A stretch of 64,000 bases of DNA from Aralia elata (GCA_034770075.1 CM068386.1:80949007-81013006); one strand, 5' to 3'; counted from the first letter of the stretch, positions 11,703 to 24,400 are shown. A program made the numbers and translations. Notes: generated from the sequence alone by a model not told the origin.

Positions 11703-12873
11703 CAGTCAAAAAGAATTAACCAAAATCCTAATCTAATTAGAAAAGTAAAATCTGAATTTATATATATTATATCTTAATTAAGTCTTACTTAATTAATATA
11801 CATATATGCAAATTATCCTATTAATTTAAATTCGTAATTTAAATACTATCAATCATATTGACATATTTAAATCCTTATAATTTAAATTAATTCCCTTTTA
11901 ATTACGTTCTAAGTGTGTGGCCCTATAGCTTATTATTATGTTGTCAATAATTTTAAAATTATATTATAAAATTATAAACAGTGAGCGGCATCTAATAACG
12001 CATCACTGCTACCCAAGTAATAATAAGATCGGTGATTCGATGCAACCTTTTCGTGACCAATGTTTCAATGTAATTTAATCCTTTTAACCTTGACATCCTT
12101 GATTAAACTCGAGCCATGGAATGTGTCATACTCTTCATAATTTAATCTGAGTTTTCTTGATCAATGAGTAAACTATATCAAACAAATCACTATTTGAGTA
12201 TGGTCATGCATTTCATAGTCCTACTCAATCAAGAGGCCTATGGATATTACCCCTAATATATAGGAGGGTTAAATACCATATAGATCACTCATATTCCTCA
12301 CACGATTCATGATGTACCCAATAATCACATTTATTGTCCACTCTATTAAAGACGACCTTTGATGATATTAAAGTATATAAATTCCCGTGTAGTAATATAG
12401 TGATTTCAGGTCGGAGGATCATTACATCATTGTCACTATGAGAATTGCTTATGACACTTTGTATAATGCTCCACGTAGCATTCTCATAGTGGGTTTGTCC
12501 AGTACATTGTTCTCTAACATGTACCTATGCATTGACTCAATATCTCATATATTTATGACCAATGAGATTTGGCCATCAGTCAATCCACATACTAGTCTCA
12601 ATATATCATTGTTGTCCCATTAACAATGATACTCGATTAGGGACATTTAAGAGTAATGATACTAATTGTAATTACATAATCTCATGTTCAAGTCACATAC
12701 TTGAAGCTATATAATTTGTATCATTATTCTAAGGACTTTATTATGCTAACATTTATATAACGCAGTAAATAAAACCATAATAAAATAATTCATTTATTCA
12801 ATTAAACATAATATCAAAAGAAATGTTAAGCAATTACATCAAAGAATTGGCCTCTAGGGCATAAACTTTAACA
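11300..12873 (-). mobile_element. Solo LTR of a Ty1/copia element, TSD CGTCA
   Basis: On the minus strand it begins TGTTAAAGTTTATGCCC (12873) and ends CGAAAACCCCTACA (11300). It is flanked by perfect 5-bp duplications cgtca at 11295-11299 and 12874-12878. The start resembles the copia LTR at 54471 (TGAAAG...TATGCCCT...GCCAATT), and the end shares the TTCCGTTGC block found near that LTR's end, so the two belong to related copia families. There is no internal region; LTR-LTR recombination would leave this structure. Confidence 0.9.
11669..11701. repeat. (AT)n microsatellite
   Basis: A run of alternating A and T, about 33 bp, inside the solo copia LTR. Confidence 0.95.
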
Positions 12874-12892
12874 CGTCACGCGACATGGAATC

Positions 12893-13515
12893 CGAGGAAC
12901 GCGTTTTTCAAGATTTTGACAGATTTCTTTACATATTTTTAGGGATTTTTGATATCTTTTAGATTTCTAATGTAATTAGGATATTTGTTAGATAGATTTG
13001 ATTCCTAATTACTTGTTAACTAGTATTTCTATTCCTTTTAGGATTTAGGGTTTCTTTAAGGTTTTATTCTATTAGTATAAATAGAATACATGGGTTATGT
13101 AATAGAGACATTAGACATTAGACTACTTTGATTAATAAAATTCTTGTGAGATTTTTCTCATCTTTTGGTTCTTTAAAAATTCCTAGACTAGTTCTTAGTT
13201 TTCTTGAGATTCAATTTGACTTATCATACAACAAGTCATAGTTGTGTGTGGCGTCTTTCTATCATGCATCAATCGTCAATTGTACTTTTCGTTCTTGTCT
13301 ATTTATAGACATTGGGTCAAAGTGTCGTTGGTGTTCCATTCAGCGCAAGCTTCCTAGAGCAGAGCAATTATACCAAGGTTCTCGTCTCAATATAGGCGAA
13401 GAGTTGAGGTGTTGTGAGCGTTCCACCTTCATAACTTGTTGAAAACGATCTGGACGACGACCACCTCACGCAATCGTGCTGTGGAGTCTATCATTAAGCC
13501 TCCTTAACTATTTTA
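12893..13515 (+). repeat. LTR-like fragment with plus-strand promoter features
   Basis: The fragment has a long AT-rich lead, then TATAAATAG at about 13077-13085, a transcript-start-like region and an aataaaattc motif near 13134. This is the arrangement of a plus-strand LTR, opposite to the surrounding LTR DNA. I could not define TG/CA ends or a target duplication, so the boundaries are approximate and the identity is tentative. Confidence 0.3.
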
Positions 13516-14989
13516 TTTTTTTTCTTTTCTAGACACACATATATACATATATTCCATACACAAAAATAATTTTTCTGAAATTTTTCCTTTTTATTAAGTA
13601 TTTTTCAAAAAAGCCATTTTGAGTTCGTAACTTGTAAAAATTAACTATATCGTGCTAAACTTCAAAAATTCTCAACTCTTTCCATAATCTTATACATGTT
13701 AACATAAAGTTTCAGTTTAAATTTTGTGATCATCGGAGTTATAGAACTCAAGTTATAACAGTTTCTGTTTTTAAAATCCTAAAATTGAAATGGTCATAAC
13801 TCACTCGTCCGAAGTCGGAATACGTTCAATTTTGGACAGGAGCTACTTTATACCATATAATTTCATCTCCCAAAAGTTCTGAATTTATTTCATTGTCTAA
13901 TTGGACCAAACAGTCCACAGAAAATATTGGACAGTATGTTCGGTTAGTTTTTCAATTTTGTCTTGTTTTGGTAGAAATTGTACATAGGAATATCTACTAG
14001 GTATTTTCCGGAAATTCCAATTGGACTATTTAGAAGACTCCCATATCTAACTCCAAAACTTGACCACACTTAAAAATTCGAAATATGCTAAGAGTTATGC
14101 TTGTTCAAATTTTAAGTTCTGTTTTTCGGAAAAACAGTTTTTCCCATCGGTTAGGTTTCTAAGAAAACTTTGATGTTTTCATGGTTTTTCATCCATATAA
14201 CACATAGCAAGCATGTATACTCCACCATAACCTCCCTTATACCATAGGATCTACCATGATCCTCCGTACAAACATTCCTCCCACAACAACCTAGCAAGAA
14301 TATCATCTAAGCTAAGAAAAATTATAAAACTACGGTTTTAGAAACTTTATACCTTTTTGCTTTCTTCCATCCTTGCTAGGCTTAGGATGCTAGTTCTTCT
14401 TGATAAGGCTTGCTTGCCTCTCCTCATCCTTCTTCTTCCCCAAATCGTGCCCCTCTTTTTCCTTCTCAAGCTCTCTCTTTTCTCCCTCTCTTTCTAACAT
14501 TAACTTGGTGAAAATGAAAAACTAGCAAGTATACTTGCTTTTGGGCATTTATAGAAAATCAAGACCAAGGGTAAAATAGTCTTTAACCATTACTAGGGAA
14601 GGTCAAGATGGTCATAAGCAATTTTCTTTATGGACACAATTGTCATCTCACTATAATTAGGAAACTTCTTAGAAATTTCCTCCAAGGACACCATGATCAT
14701 TAACGATTTTCTCTTGGGGCAAAATAGTCATTTCATTATTACTAGGAAACTTCCTAGCAATTTCCTTCATAAGACTCATTGGTTACTAATAACTTTCTCT
14801 AAGGACAAAGTAGACATTTCACCATTACAAGAAAATTTCCTAGCAATTATTACTCATTATTCCACCCTAGTGGGGCCCACCCTATTTGCCATAATTTTCT
14901 TCCCCTAGTGGGGCCCACCATGGCCCAGTCCCCCTTTTTTTTCTTCTGTTTTTGTTTTATTTACTCACTTATCTATTTAATTGTCCATT

Positions 14990-15420
14990 TGATCTTTTTG
15001 ACTTCTAAAAATCAACTTTTTCATGTTTATAGTCAATTCCTACTAAAGTCTATGTTTTCAACATTTTAGAACTATTCGTTTCTTGAAATTCATTTACAAA
15101 TTCTGAATTTGACTTTTTTCCGTAAAAGTCAACCATTGACTTTGACCAAAAAGTCAATCCCGATACTATATTGTTTTTACAATCTATTCTTATTAAGTTC
15201 GACGTTACAAACTCATATATCTAGTCTGCATCTCAAGATTCCACTTCGAACTCCGAGTTTGACTTTTTTCTATAAAAGTCTACTGTTGACTTTAACCAAA
15301 AAGTCATCCCCAACACATTTTGTGTTTATAGTCTTTTCTTATTAAATTTGACGTCCCCGGATTCAACCGAGCAGCCTGCATTTTAAAATTCTGTTCTGAA
15401 CTCAAATTTGAGTTTTGAAC
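14990..15420. repeat. Degenerate tandem repeats (about 150 bp) rich in TTGAC
   Basis: Two clear copies begin with tttgacttttttc at about 15108 and 15258 (period about 150). A weaker copy precedes them. Each carries several TTGAC/GTCAA motifs, the W-box core, including inverted pairs. Confidence 0.6.
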
Positions 15421-16328
15421 TACATAATTCCCTTATTGACATTCTCATGGCTATTCTCTTTAAAATCGTATACTTGCACATATTCATCAACACACGCATA
15501 TATATGCAATATATACCACATCCTTTACACATGAAAATTTCCACAAGAACTTCCTTTTATTAACACATCCTTATATGATCCTTTTAGTCATTACGTTTTA
15601 CTCTCTTTTTTAAGGATTCTTTCCCAGAACCACTATTACCATAACATTCTAATTGAGTTTACTTCCCACTTTCGCATAATCTTTTCATCGAACAATTAAT
15701 CGAATTACCTTAACATAGGTATTACTTTACTACCTCTTTTATTTATCTTTCCATATCCAGTTCATGGATAAAAATCTATTCTTAGCCCAAGTCTCATCTG
15801 ACTTGCTTCGGCTCATGACTACCTGCTATTTTCAGGTATTAACATATTCGTAATCATATCTCGTATACTCGTATATAAATTTTATTCTTTAATACTCTTT
15901 TATTTCTATTAGTTTGATATAATGCATCATATCCTCATATACCCATAACATTTCATACCTTCGTCTCCTTATCTCTCATTTCTTATAGTTATTGTTTACC
16001 TCCTTTTTCATTCCTAATATGTTTATCCTTTGCATTTAATTCTCTTTATTCACGTTCAACCGTAGTAACTTATACCTTATTATCAATTAATCGTCTATCG
16101 AGTCACTAAAACACCTTGCTTTAAGGACCGATCTTCTGATCTCTCTTCATAACCTCCTTAGAGCATTTTGCACCAACAGTCTCTCAACCATATCTGTTAT
16201 TCCTAACACATAGATTAGACTAATATATTTAATCATTCCTCCACTCCTAATCTAGGTTTTAAACTCTAACCTTTATTTACTTATTCAAGACCTTATTTAA
16301 AAGTCTTATAAATATCTGGGATATCACA

Positions 16329-17262
16329 GAAACGACTCTACGAAGTGCTGCCTCTTTTGCCAACCTTGAGGCTGAGAATGAGAGTTTGAGAAAGATAACC
16401 GAACTCAATGCACAAAGAGAGTTAATTCTAACCTCTAAGATAGAGGATATGGAAAATACGATCTCTACATGGAATCTTTCTTCTGTGTCTATGGACTCCC
16501 TGATCGTCAGTCAAAGAGCAGTCTCTGACATGTCAAGATTGGGATTTGGAGATTCATCTTCCGTTCCAAGTGTGAAAAAATCATTGGAAATTAACAACAG
16601 TAGTGCTTCTACTTTCCATGGAGGCATTGTGTTTGTGAAATCCACAGAGATCGTTAAGCCAATTATTCCTAGATGCAGACCAAATCATTGTTCCTAAGAC
16701 CAATATGTCACATACTGGTCTAAGATTTGTAAAATCACAGAGTAGACCAAAGTCTACGATCGTGCCTCGAAGAGTCATAGAGTCAGATAAAACTAACTCA
16801 ATGAACCAACCATGCATGAGACGTAGAGTTGGATTATACTCTACAAAAACTCAAAAGCGTAGAATAGTATGGAAGAAAATGGAGTTTCAGCCAAGAAGAA
16901 AGGCTGGAAATGGCTATTCCCCACATGTGTCTTCGATAAAAAGATATCCACACACAAACACTCACACATACATCATATCAAATGCTATACCTGTCATGAT
17001 TATGGTCATGTAGCTGCCATGTCCTATTACAATGATTATCATTCAGCATATTATCGACCCAAAGTCAAGCAGATTTGGGTCCCCAAGGGTACTAACAAGG
17101 CAACACCCAAGCAAGTTTGGGAATCAAAATAAAAGATGATTGTTTATGCAAGCACAAAGCTCCACTAACTCCATCTGGTATCTCGATAGTTGATGCTCAA
17201 GGCATATGACTGGTAATAAGGCTCTTCTGTCGAGCTTCAAGGAGAAAGATGGTCCAATAGTT
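16329..17262 (+). pseudogene. SIRE-type Ty1/copia gag C-terminus and protease start (relic)
   Basis: The plus-strand frame gives a gag C-terminal region with LEAENESLRKITELNAQ and LGFGDSSS segments, typical of SIRE/Maximus-type copia gags. It then gives a zinc-knuckle block CYTCHDYGHVAAMS in which the fourth ligand Cys is Ser, then QIWVPKGT. Beyond that, with frame changes, come SRHMTGNKAL-like and SSFKEKDGPIV segments that mark the start of the copia protease region. Stops occur at about 16695 and 17130, and frameshifts are needed. The relic is cut on the left by an LTR-like end at 16328 and on the right by the truncated chromovirus LTR. It is non-functional. Confidence 0.75.
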
Positions 17263-18959
17263 GTCAACATGATATCTAGAATATAAATCGAGTTCAAGAA
17301 TAATAATATATAAGGTTCACAGTTCAAATATAAAGGTTAAAATTCAACAGGAAGATTCAGGTCAAAATATATTAGATCAAGCATTAACTATTAAAGAAAT
17401 TCTAATCATTTTAGGAATTTTCACCGTTTAATATTAAGGGTTGTAGAAACGAACAATACTTTCTTACCATAGTAAGTTTAAATTTAGGAGTATGAAAGAA
17501 AATGATATCTCTTACCTTAACACGTGATTAGATACTGCTTTCTATTAGTTGATCAACCTATATTTATATTTATAATTTAATTAGTAACTATCACACATAA
17601 GTTTCATGATGTACATTAACTCCTATATTATAAAATCGTCAAAAGTGACTTAATGGTATAAATTTATATAGTGTACAAAATAGAGCAGAATAAACTTCAA
17701 AATAGTTTTTGAAAGAATAATATTTCAAAATAATCTTCTAGAGGAAGCTTTTCAAAATAAATCTTCTAAAGGAAAAGTCTTCGAAAGGAATAGTTGTAAA
17801 CAATGTGTGTGGGTGCTTGTGCAACTTTTGTAGAAAAACTCACCTGAACAATTCTTGCACTCTTATTGATATTCACCAATATTTAAGTTAGCCTTAGAAC
17901 ACTCAGACAGATACTTATACTAAGTAATTTTTAGAGAGGGAAGGAAGGATAAGTAAGAAAATTATCAAACTCCTTATGTTAAGCCCCCTATTTATAGCCA
18001 AAACTTAACCAATATCTACCACACATCAATTAACCACATTTTTCATATTTCAAGAGTATCTTTAATCTACACCATTCATCAATTATCCATACTTTTCATA
18101 TTTCAAGATTATATTTAATCTACTAAATATTAATTATCCACATTTTTCACATTTCAAGATTACTTTTAATCTAGCACATTAATTATCCATATTTTTCATA
18201 TTTTAAGATTATATTTTTCGTTACTATTCATAATTATTATTATATTATCCATCTTCTGTATTATTGACTTAATCTATTAATATCATAGATGCTTAAGTAT
18301 ACAATATTCTTCAAATAATGAGTCTATCTAGCTATTTAATGTTTGTGACTTTTAATTACATAACTTTTTATTATTACCCTTTATACGGTGACAATTATTG
18401 GTTCAATAATGTAAAATATTGTCTATTTGCTATTGTGACAATTATTGATTCAATAATATGAAATACTATGCATTGCTACTGTGACAATTATTGGTTCAAT
18501 AATATGAAATACTGTGAATTTGTTACTATGACAATTATTGGTTCAATAATATAAAATATTGTGGAATACCGTGTGTTACTATAGAATACCGTGTGTTACT
18601 GTAGAATATCGTGTGCGACTATTCATTTATCACTGGGTATTTTAACAGTTAAATATAACAGTTCCGTCGATAATTTGTTTTATTAAAAAGGTTATTTTTG
18701 TCATTTTTTGTATCCGATAATTATTTCGTTGTGGGGTCCATCAATGATTGGTTGTTTCAGCGCCATCATACTTTACCGAATATTTCCCGACATTTTTTTT
18801 GTTTCTTATACCGAATATTCGATGATATTCTTTTTTGTTTCTTATAATTTGCACATATCATCCTTAACTTTAACATTTTTATTAATTTAACACCTTATTG
18901 TTTAGAATAATATTTATAAAAATAATTAAGTTTTATTTAGTAAAAGTTGGGGTCTTACA
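17263..18959 (-). repeat. 3' LTR of the chromovirus (truncated)
   Basis: The LTR ends in plus sense with TTGGGGTCTTACA, like the partner LTR at 29988. It aligns with 25027-29988 once the nested solo LTR is removed: cgagttcaagaataa and ggttcaggtcaaaa/gattcaggtcaaaa blocks, a TATA box CTATAAATAG (minus, 17988-17997), and the 47-bp tandem repeats. The left junction with SIRE sequence falls near tgtcaac at 17261-17266 and is approximate. Confidence 0.75.
18388..18575. repeat. Four tandem 47-bp units in the chromovirus LTR
   Basis: Units start at 18388, 18435, 18481 and 18528, each (g/a)tgacaattattg(g/a)ttcaataat followed by a variable tail. Every unit contains the short inverted repeat ATTATTG/CAATAAT. 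A second, shorter tandem motif (gaataccgtgtgttact, about 20 bp) follows at about 18573-18620. Confidence 0.85.
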
Positions 18960-18972
18960 ACCTCCCCTCGTT
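18960..18972 (-). promoter_or_regulatory. Polypurine tract of the chromovirus
   Basis: The minus strand reads AACGAGGGGAGGT directly before the 3' LTR start TGTAAGACCCC. A purine run at this position is the plus-strand DNA primer of LTR elements. Confidence 0.75.
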
Positions 18973-20075
18973 ATGAAATTTTGTCCTCGAAATTTACGCA
19001 CCTAACATTTCGAAGAGGTGATGATACCTAGCTCTCATTTCAGATTCTAACTCCCAAGTTATTTCTTCTGTATCATGATTCCTCCATAGAACTTTGACTT
19101 AAGGTATGATCTTTGAGCGTAGAATTTGTTCATTCTTATCCAAGATCTTGACAAGTACCTACTCATACGTTAAATCCTCTGGTATCTCGTTTGGTTCTAA
19201 TTTAATGACATGGTTTAGGTCCTTCACATATTTACGTAACATAGATATGTGAAAAGTTATGAACGTGAGACATGTTTGGCGGCAGAGCTAGTTTGTAGGC
19301 CACAGTTCCCACTCAGTCGAGGATTTCAAATGGGCCAATAAATCAAGGGTTGAGCTTTCCTCTCTTTTTGAATCTCGTAACACGTAAAATTACATGGTCT
19401 CCGACATTGAATCCCTCGTCCCTTCGATGATTATCAGCATGACTCTTTTGTCGTTCTTGTGCTGTTTATATTCTTTGTCGGATCACTTGAATCTTTTTTG
19501 TAGTCATGCGTACCAACTCTGGTCCCAATAATTTTGCTTCTCCTACCTCATTCTAGCATACTGAAGAGCTACACTTTCGTCCATACAAAGCTTCGAATGG
19601 AGTCATGCATATACTTGCTTGATAACTGTTGTTGTAAAAGAATTCAAGCAGTGGTAAGTACTTGTCCCAACTTCCCTTGAAGTCTAGTAAGCAAAGTCTC
19701 AATAAATCTTCGAGAGTCTGGATTATCCTTTCTGACTGTCCGTCCGTCTGGGGATAGTATGTAGAATTGAATCGCAGCTTAGTGTCTATAGCTTTTTGCA
19801 AGCTGATCCAAAATCGTGAAGTGGATCTAAGGTCCCGGACAAAAACTATGGATATTGGCATGCTATGTAATCTCAAAATCTTGCTTATGTACATACTGGC
19901 AATATGCTCAAGTGAATAGTTTTCTCGTATGAGCAAGAACTAAGTGGACTTGGTCAATCTATCTACAATGACCCAAATTGAGTCCAAGCCTTAGAAAACC
20001 TTGGGAAGACCTGTCATGAAATCCATATTGATGTGTTCCCCCTTCCATTCTAGTACCTCAAGTGGTTGCAATCAT
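18973..20075 (-). pseudogene. Chromovirus integrase and chromodomain-like tail (pseudogene)
   Basis: From 20075 downward the minus strand gives the start of the integrase core (LEWKGEHINMDFMTGLPK, then DSIWVIVDRLTKS). It continues in the open frame 19936-19553: YYPQTDGQSERIIQTLEDLLR with the catalytic Glu, then FYNNSYQASICMTPFEALYGR. Below 19553, with stops and frame changes, come an RGKLNP...FIGPFEIL block and finally KVLWRNHDTEEITWELESEMRARY, the chromodomain-like C-terminus of Tekay/Del-type elements. Stops replace at least two conserved positions, so the protein is dead. It abuts the gag remnant with no RT in between. Confidence 0.8.
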
Positions 20076-20103
20076 TGGCTCCTAGTTGAAACGTCTCTTT
20101 TTC

Positions 20104-20816
20104 TCACTCTAGTAACTGAGCCTTATCCACAATATCTGAATACAGATGAAATTTAAGAGAAATAAGGTGTTGACGAATTTCAGGTTTCAAACCCCGTAAA
20201 AATATTCGAGTCATGTGCTCTTCATTGTCCACCAAGTGGGTTACAAACCGGGATAGTTCGGCAAACTTAGCCTCATACTGCGAGACAGTCATGTTGTTTT
20301 GCTCCAATTTGATGAATTCTACCTCTTTATGTGGTGAATACTCTATGGAAAATACTTTTTATCGAACAGTTCTTGGCAAGACATCTCGAATGTCGAGTGA
20401 TGAATACGTTTCATTGATTCCCACCAATGATCCGCCTTTTCTCGCAGCATAAAGGTGGCGAAGGGAACCTTTTGTTCATCAGTGCATCATAGTACATTAA
20501 ATATTTTTGTCATTTACTTGATCCATGTCTCTGCTTTGAGTGGGTCTTTCCGAAAAACTCAGGCGGTCACAGCTTCTTGAACTATTTAGCAGTGACCAGC
20601 CACGAGTTACCAGCGTTTTCACCTATATTATAAATAGGAGTTCCTCTTGTCTGGTTCTGCATGGATTGTAGAAAACTTATTAAAAAAACCATCATACATT
20701 ATGTGGTTAGTAACGTTATTTTCTAGAGTCACAGGAAGATTTTTGACCTCTTGATTCACACCTTCTTTGTTAATGGTTGGCAGAGTCTCAGTTGCCTCCT
20801 GCATTCTATTGTTCAT
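20104..20816 (-). pseudogene. Chromovirus gag (pseudogene)
   Basis: The ATG at 20816 opens MNNRMQEATETLP. After stops and frame changes the conserved gag blocks appear in order: PPEFFGK, CTDEQKVPFATFML, KADHWWESMKR, then the open segment 20307-20104 with EQNNMTVSQYEAKFAELSRF, FLRGLKPEIRQHLI and VDKAQLLE. These belong to the Retrotrans_gag domain of chromoviruses. The frame ends close to where integrase begins, showing a deletion of the C-terminal gag, protease, RT and RNase H. Confidence 0.8.
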
Positions 20817-21021
20817 CTCCTAGTTTTTAGATGTCGTTCTGAAATGCGGCCACAAAACAAAGGTTAGTTAAAGAAATTAACATATCACTTTTTGTCCCCA
20901 TAACCAATCCGACTAATTAGAAAATGAATTTAACTTAGGTAGGACACACTAGTGAAATATTCTATTCGTCTCTCCCCTCCTAGTTCTAACCCCAGATCTC
21001 CACCAGAGATCATATCCTTAA

Positions 21022-21033
21022 GCATTGATACCA
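21022..21033 (-). promoter_or_regulatory. Primer binding site of the chromovirus (tRNA-iMet type)
   Basis: The minus strand reads TGGTATCAATGC two bases after the 5' LTR end. It is a near match to TGGTATCAGAGC, the common initiator-Met PBS. Confidence 0.8.
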
Positions 21034-21430
21034 ATTGTGATGCTTCCAAATTCGGACTTACACCACCTAATTTGAGTTGTCAAAATACAAATAACATACA
21101 TAAATTCTCCTATTTATAATTATTACAATATTGTGTATAGTACGGCAAAACACACACATACTAAGTCCTTAGTACAATTATTGTCACACTATTTTATAAT
21201 TTAGTAAGAACTATTACAACTACTAATTCGGAGCATCACTTCATTCCACTGTTCTCCCCACTAGCCCCAACTTCACTATCGTTTCCTGAACGGAATTATG
21301 AAATAAAAGAGTGAGTTCAAATAACCTAGTAAAGAATATCATGACTGAGATAACGAAGAATAAATTATTCTTAGCCTTCAAAATCAGAGATTTAGAAAAT
21401 AATAGACAACATAAATTCTCAACAAATAAC

Positions 21431-24400
21431 TGTAATGACACGAAAAATCCTATGTGACTTGTTATTTGAATTTAATAAAAATTCTGTGTATAAATTTTTT
21501 TATAATTAATATTGAATTTATTATTCCATTTTAATTATTTTGGAATGAGGTAAAACGAATATACATTATCTTAATTTTATAATTAAATTAAGAATGAAAA
21601 GGAAAGCCAACATGGCTTAAATTGAAGAATTTTCTAACATGAAACTCTGTCCACAATGAAATGATTAATGGGGGGGTTTAATTAATTCCATTGATTATTT
21701 TATGTTATATTTACTTATTTAATTTAATTAAACTTCATGTGACAGCAATTTAAATGATGTGCATATAGAGTGTGAGTATTGACTAAGAAGGTTACGTGAT
21801 GAATCTGATGCCTTATATGTTATCAATCTACGTGAAACTAGGTTCCATAATAATTTTTGGGACTAGGTTTACATGCTACATTTTAATTTGTAAACCACTT
21901 GTGGCATTGAAAGACCATGTTATTATTATAACAATCCATGTTAATTAATCCGTGCTAGCCAACTATAGCTTAAGGCCCAAACATAGGATTAATCTCAGCC
22001 TTGTTTATTAACCACCCGACAGTCCAAATTGGAATGGAAGGAGAGCTGGACCTGTTTCAACTAGAAGGAACAGTTAAATAGTTGGTTATCATTAGTCAAG
22101 GAGCTAGGCTGAATAATTGGTGGGCAGGGTGGCTGAGAAGTGACACTCCTTGTATGGGTTGTATAGGCTACCAATTGGAGGTGATAGATGGGTTTTGTAG
22201 GGGCTAAGTAGGGAGGAAAGAGAGGGGCCAGAGGACTAACCTACACAAGGGAGAGCTCAGCCATATAGAGCTAGCTCTTCCATCCCCCCTAAAAAAACTC
22301 TTAGTACATTGTAATTAACTTAAGAAAATAGCAGTCCAATAGATAGAGAGGAAGAGAGAACCACAGCTGGAAGGGAAAGGAAGGAAGGGTGCAGCCATTG
22401 CAAGTAATATTTGGCATTGTTGCAAGAAGTCATTTAGCAACTAGCATTCAAACAACCAAAAGGTAACTGCAGCCCATTTCTTTCTAATACCAACTGTCCA
22501 TTCTTTTCATTATCAATTAAGCATGTTTGTGCTGGGTTATGTTGTTGTGTTGTGTTAGGGACCATGAAGGGTCCAGGAGTCATAAGGTTGGGAATTACAA
22601 TGGAGATATGTGCCTTCTATGTATAGCTATATATATACATGTTATGTTTTTTATGACTGCACACCAACTATTTGATAAAATGCTTGTTAAAGAATTGTTG
22701 GTGTTAACTGTCTTGTCTAAGAGTGGAGTCAAGTCTAACACCATGACAATATGTTATATTAGTAGCCATATGCTTGCAAGTATGCTTATATGTTAAATGT
22801 AGCATAGCTTAGGATTGTTTTGATTAACCATGCTAAATTCATGCTTAAAGCTCTAGGTTGGGACTGTTATGGTCATCTATAGAACTTGATCATACAAAGC
22901 AGTAAAAAGCTCATGTAGTGTCAAGAAAGCATGCTAGAAAATGGTTTCAAAGTGTAGCAAAGTTATGAGTTATCAAAAATGGAGCCTTCATGTGTTATAT
23001 GCTATGTAAAGTGAGCTCCAAGAGTCAAAATCATGCTAAACTGTTATATAACGCAAGGTTATGATATAAAAGGTCTTATGTGATAATATTACATGTGTCT
23101 TAATGAACTAAATGGCCAGAAACTAAGTTTGAGGTGTTGGAGCCAAACCAGGCCAATTTGGGCCTGTGATGAACAGGTCAGATTGAGCCTTATGTTGATG
23201 AAACATGGTTTGCTTGATTGGTAGTTTGGTAGTCCAAACCTACAGAAAAACACCTTGTTATATGGCCTAAAAACATGCCCAAATTTTAAAGCCAAAACCC
23301 TAACACCAAAATTTCAAAAATTCACCAAAGTATGCATGAAAATCATCTCTGCTGTAATTTCTACAGCAAAGTTGAATGAGTCGAATGGCCAGTTGGAGCC
23401 TTGATTAAAAGGGGCTTAGCTTGTTTGTATAGGAGGCCTAACCTAATAATAAAATACCCTGGTATGTGGTCTAAATGTAGGACCAGATGTTAGGATCAAT
23501 GGCTTAACCAAGAAATTCAAAAAAATCAGCAAACTAGCCTAAAAAATCACTTTGTCTACAGTTCTGCAGCAGATAGCGAGAGAGAACTTGTGATGTTGGT
23601 ATTTTTGGTTAGGGCTTAGCTTAGGCATCTTAAAAAGGTTAGGTTAGAGGGATCTTAATATATTCCAAGTGTAGATAGAATAGGAGATGCAAGGAAGTGA
23701 TATTTGAGTATTCAAATGCTTTAAAATGTGGGGTTTAGAGGGTCAAAACCATGAGTATCAATAGTACAATCAAGGTGATGTTAAAAAGAGTCTTAGGTAG
23801 TCCTAATACATGTGCTTAGATGAGCAAAATTGGCTAGGAACTGAATTTGTAAATTTTAACCAAAACCCAGCCAATATTGGCCTATGATGAATAACCTAGA
23901 TTGAGCGTGGTTTTGAGGAAGCTTGGCGGTCATGATTGATAGAACAAATTTAGAATAAAATACCTTGATATAGGGTACTGCCGATTCTAGTAATGGTTTA
24001 GAATAAAATACCTTGAGCGTGGTTTTGAGGAAGCTTGGTTTTAAGTACTGCCGATTCTAGTAATGGTTCACTAGTCATTTGACCCTACAACATGCAAAAG
24101 TTTGGTTTTCAACTCAAAGTACTCATAAAACTGTTTTGTTTAAAAATGTTATAAATTGTTATTCAATTATTAACAGTATATGAATTATGTTATGTTCAAC
24201 TGTTTTATACTTGTTGAGCAAATATTTTCTCACCCTTACGTTGAATATCATGTTTTCAGTTAAAACCGAGAAGGCTGGTAGTTCCGGAAAAGATAAAGGG
24301 AAAGGCAAGGTCGCAGAGTAATATTATTATTAAGCGCATGTGCTTAACTAAATTTTAGAAGCGTTGTAATAATTACTATAATATTATATTTAAATATTAT

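Larger units (their letters stand above)
10074..16328 (-). repeat. Long LTR-like gypsy region (related to family T), carrying nested insertions
   Basis: This stretch has no credible coding sequence. Its right end on the minus strand is TGTGATATCCCAG (from 16328), an LTR-like terminus. The order of landmarks resembles the family T LTRs: CG-rich repeats (about 11160-11300), a block with actcgtccgaagtc (13803, compare 8286), a CT-rich block followed by a TATA-like ATTTATAG (about 14555), then repeats rich in TTGAC. The left end is not defined because the family T LTR at 6937-10073 abuts it. The solo copia LTR at 11300-12873 is certainly nested in it. I infer an old, fragmented LTR; I cannot show both ends. 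Confidence 0.45.

Noticed and set aside
12438..12623. 61-codon frame
   Set aside because: Lies inside the solo copia LTR, which is non-coding.
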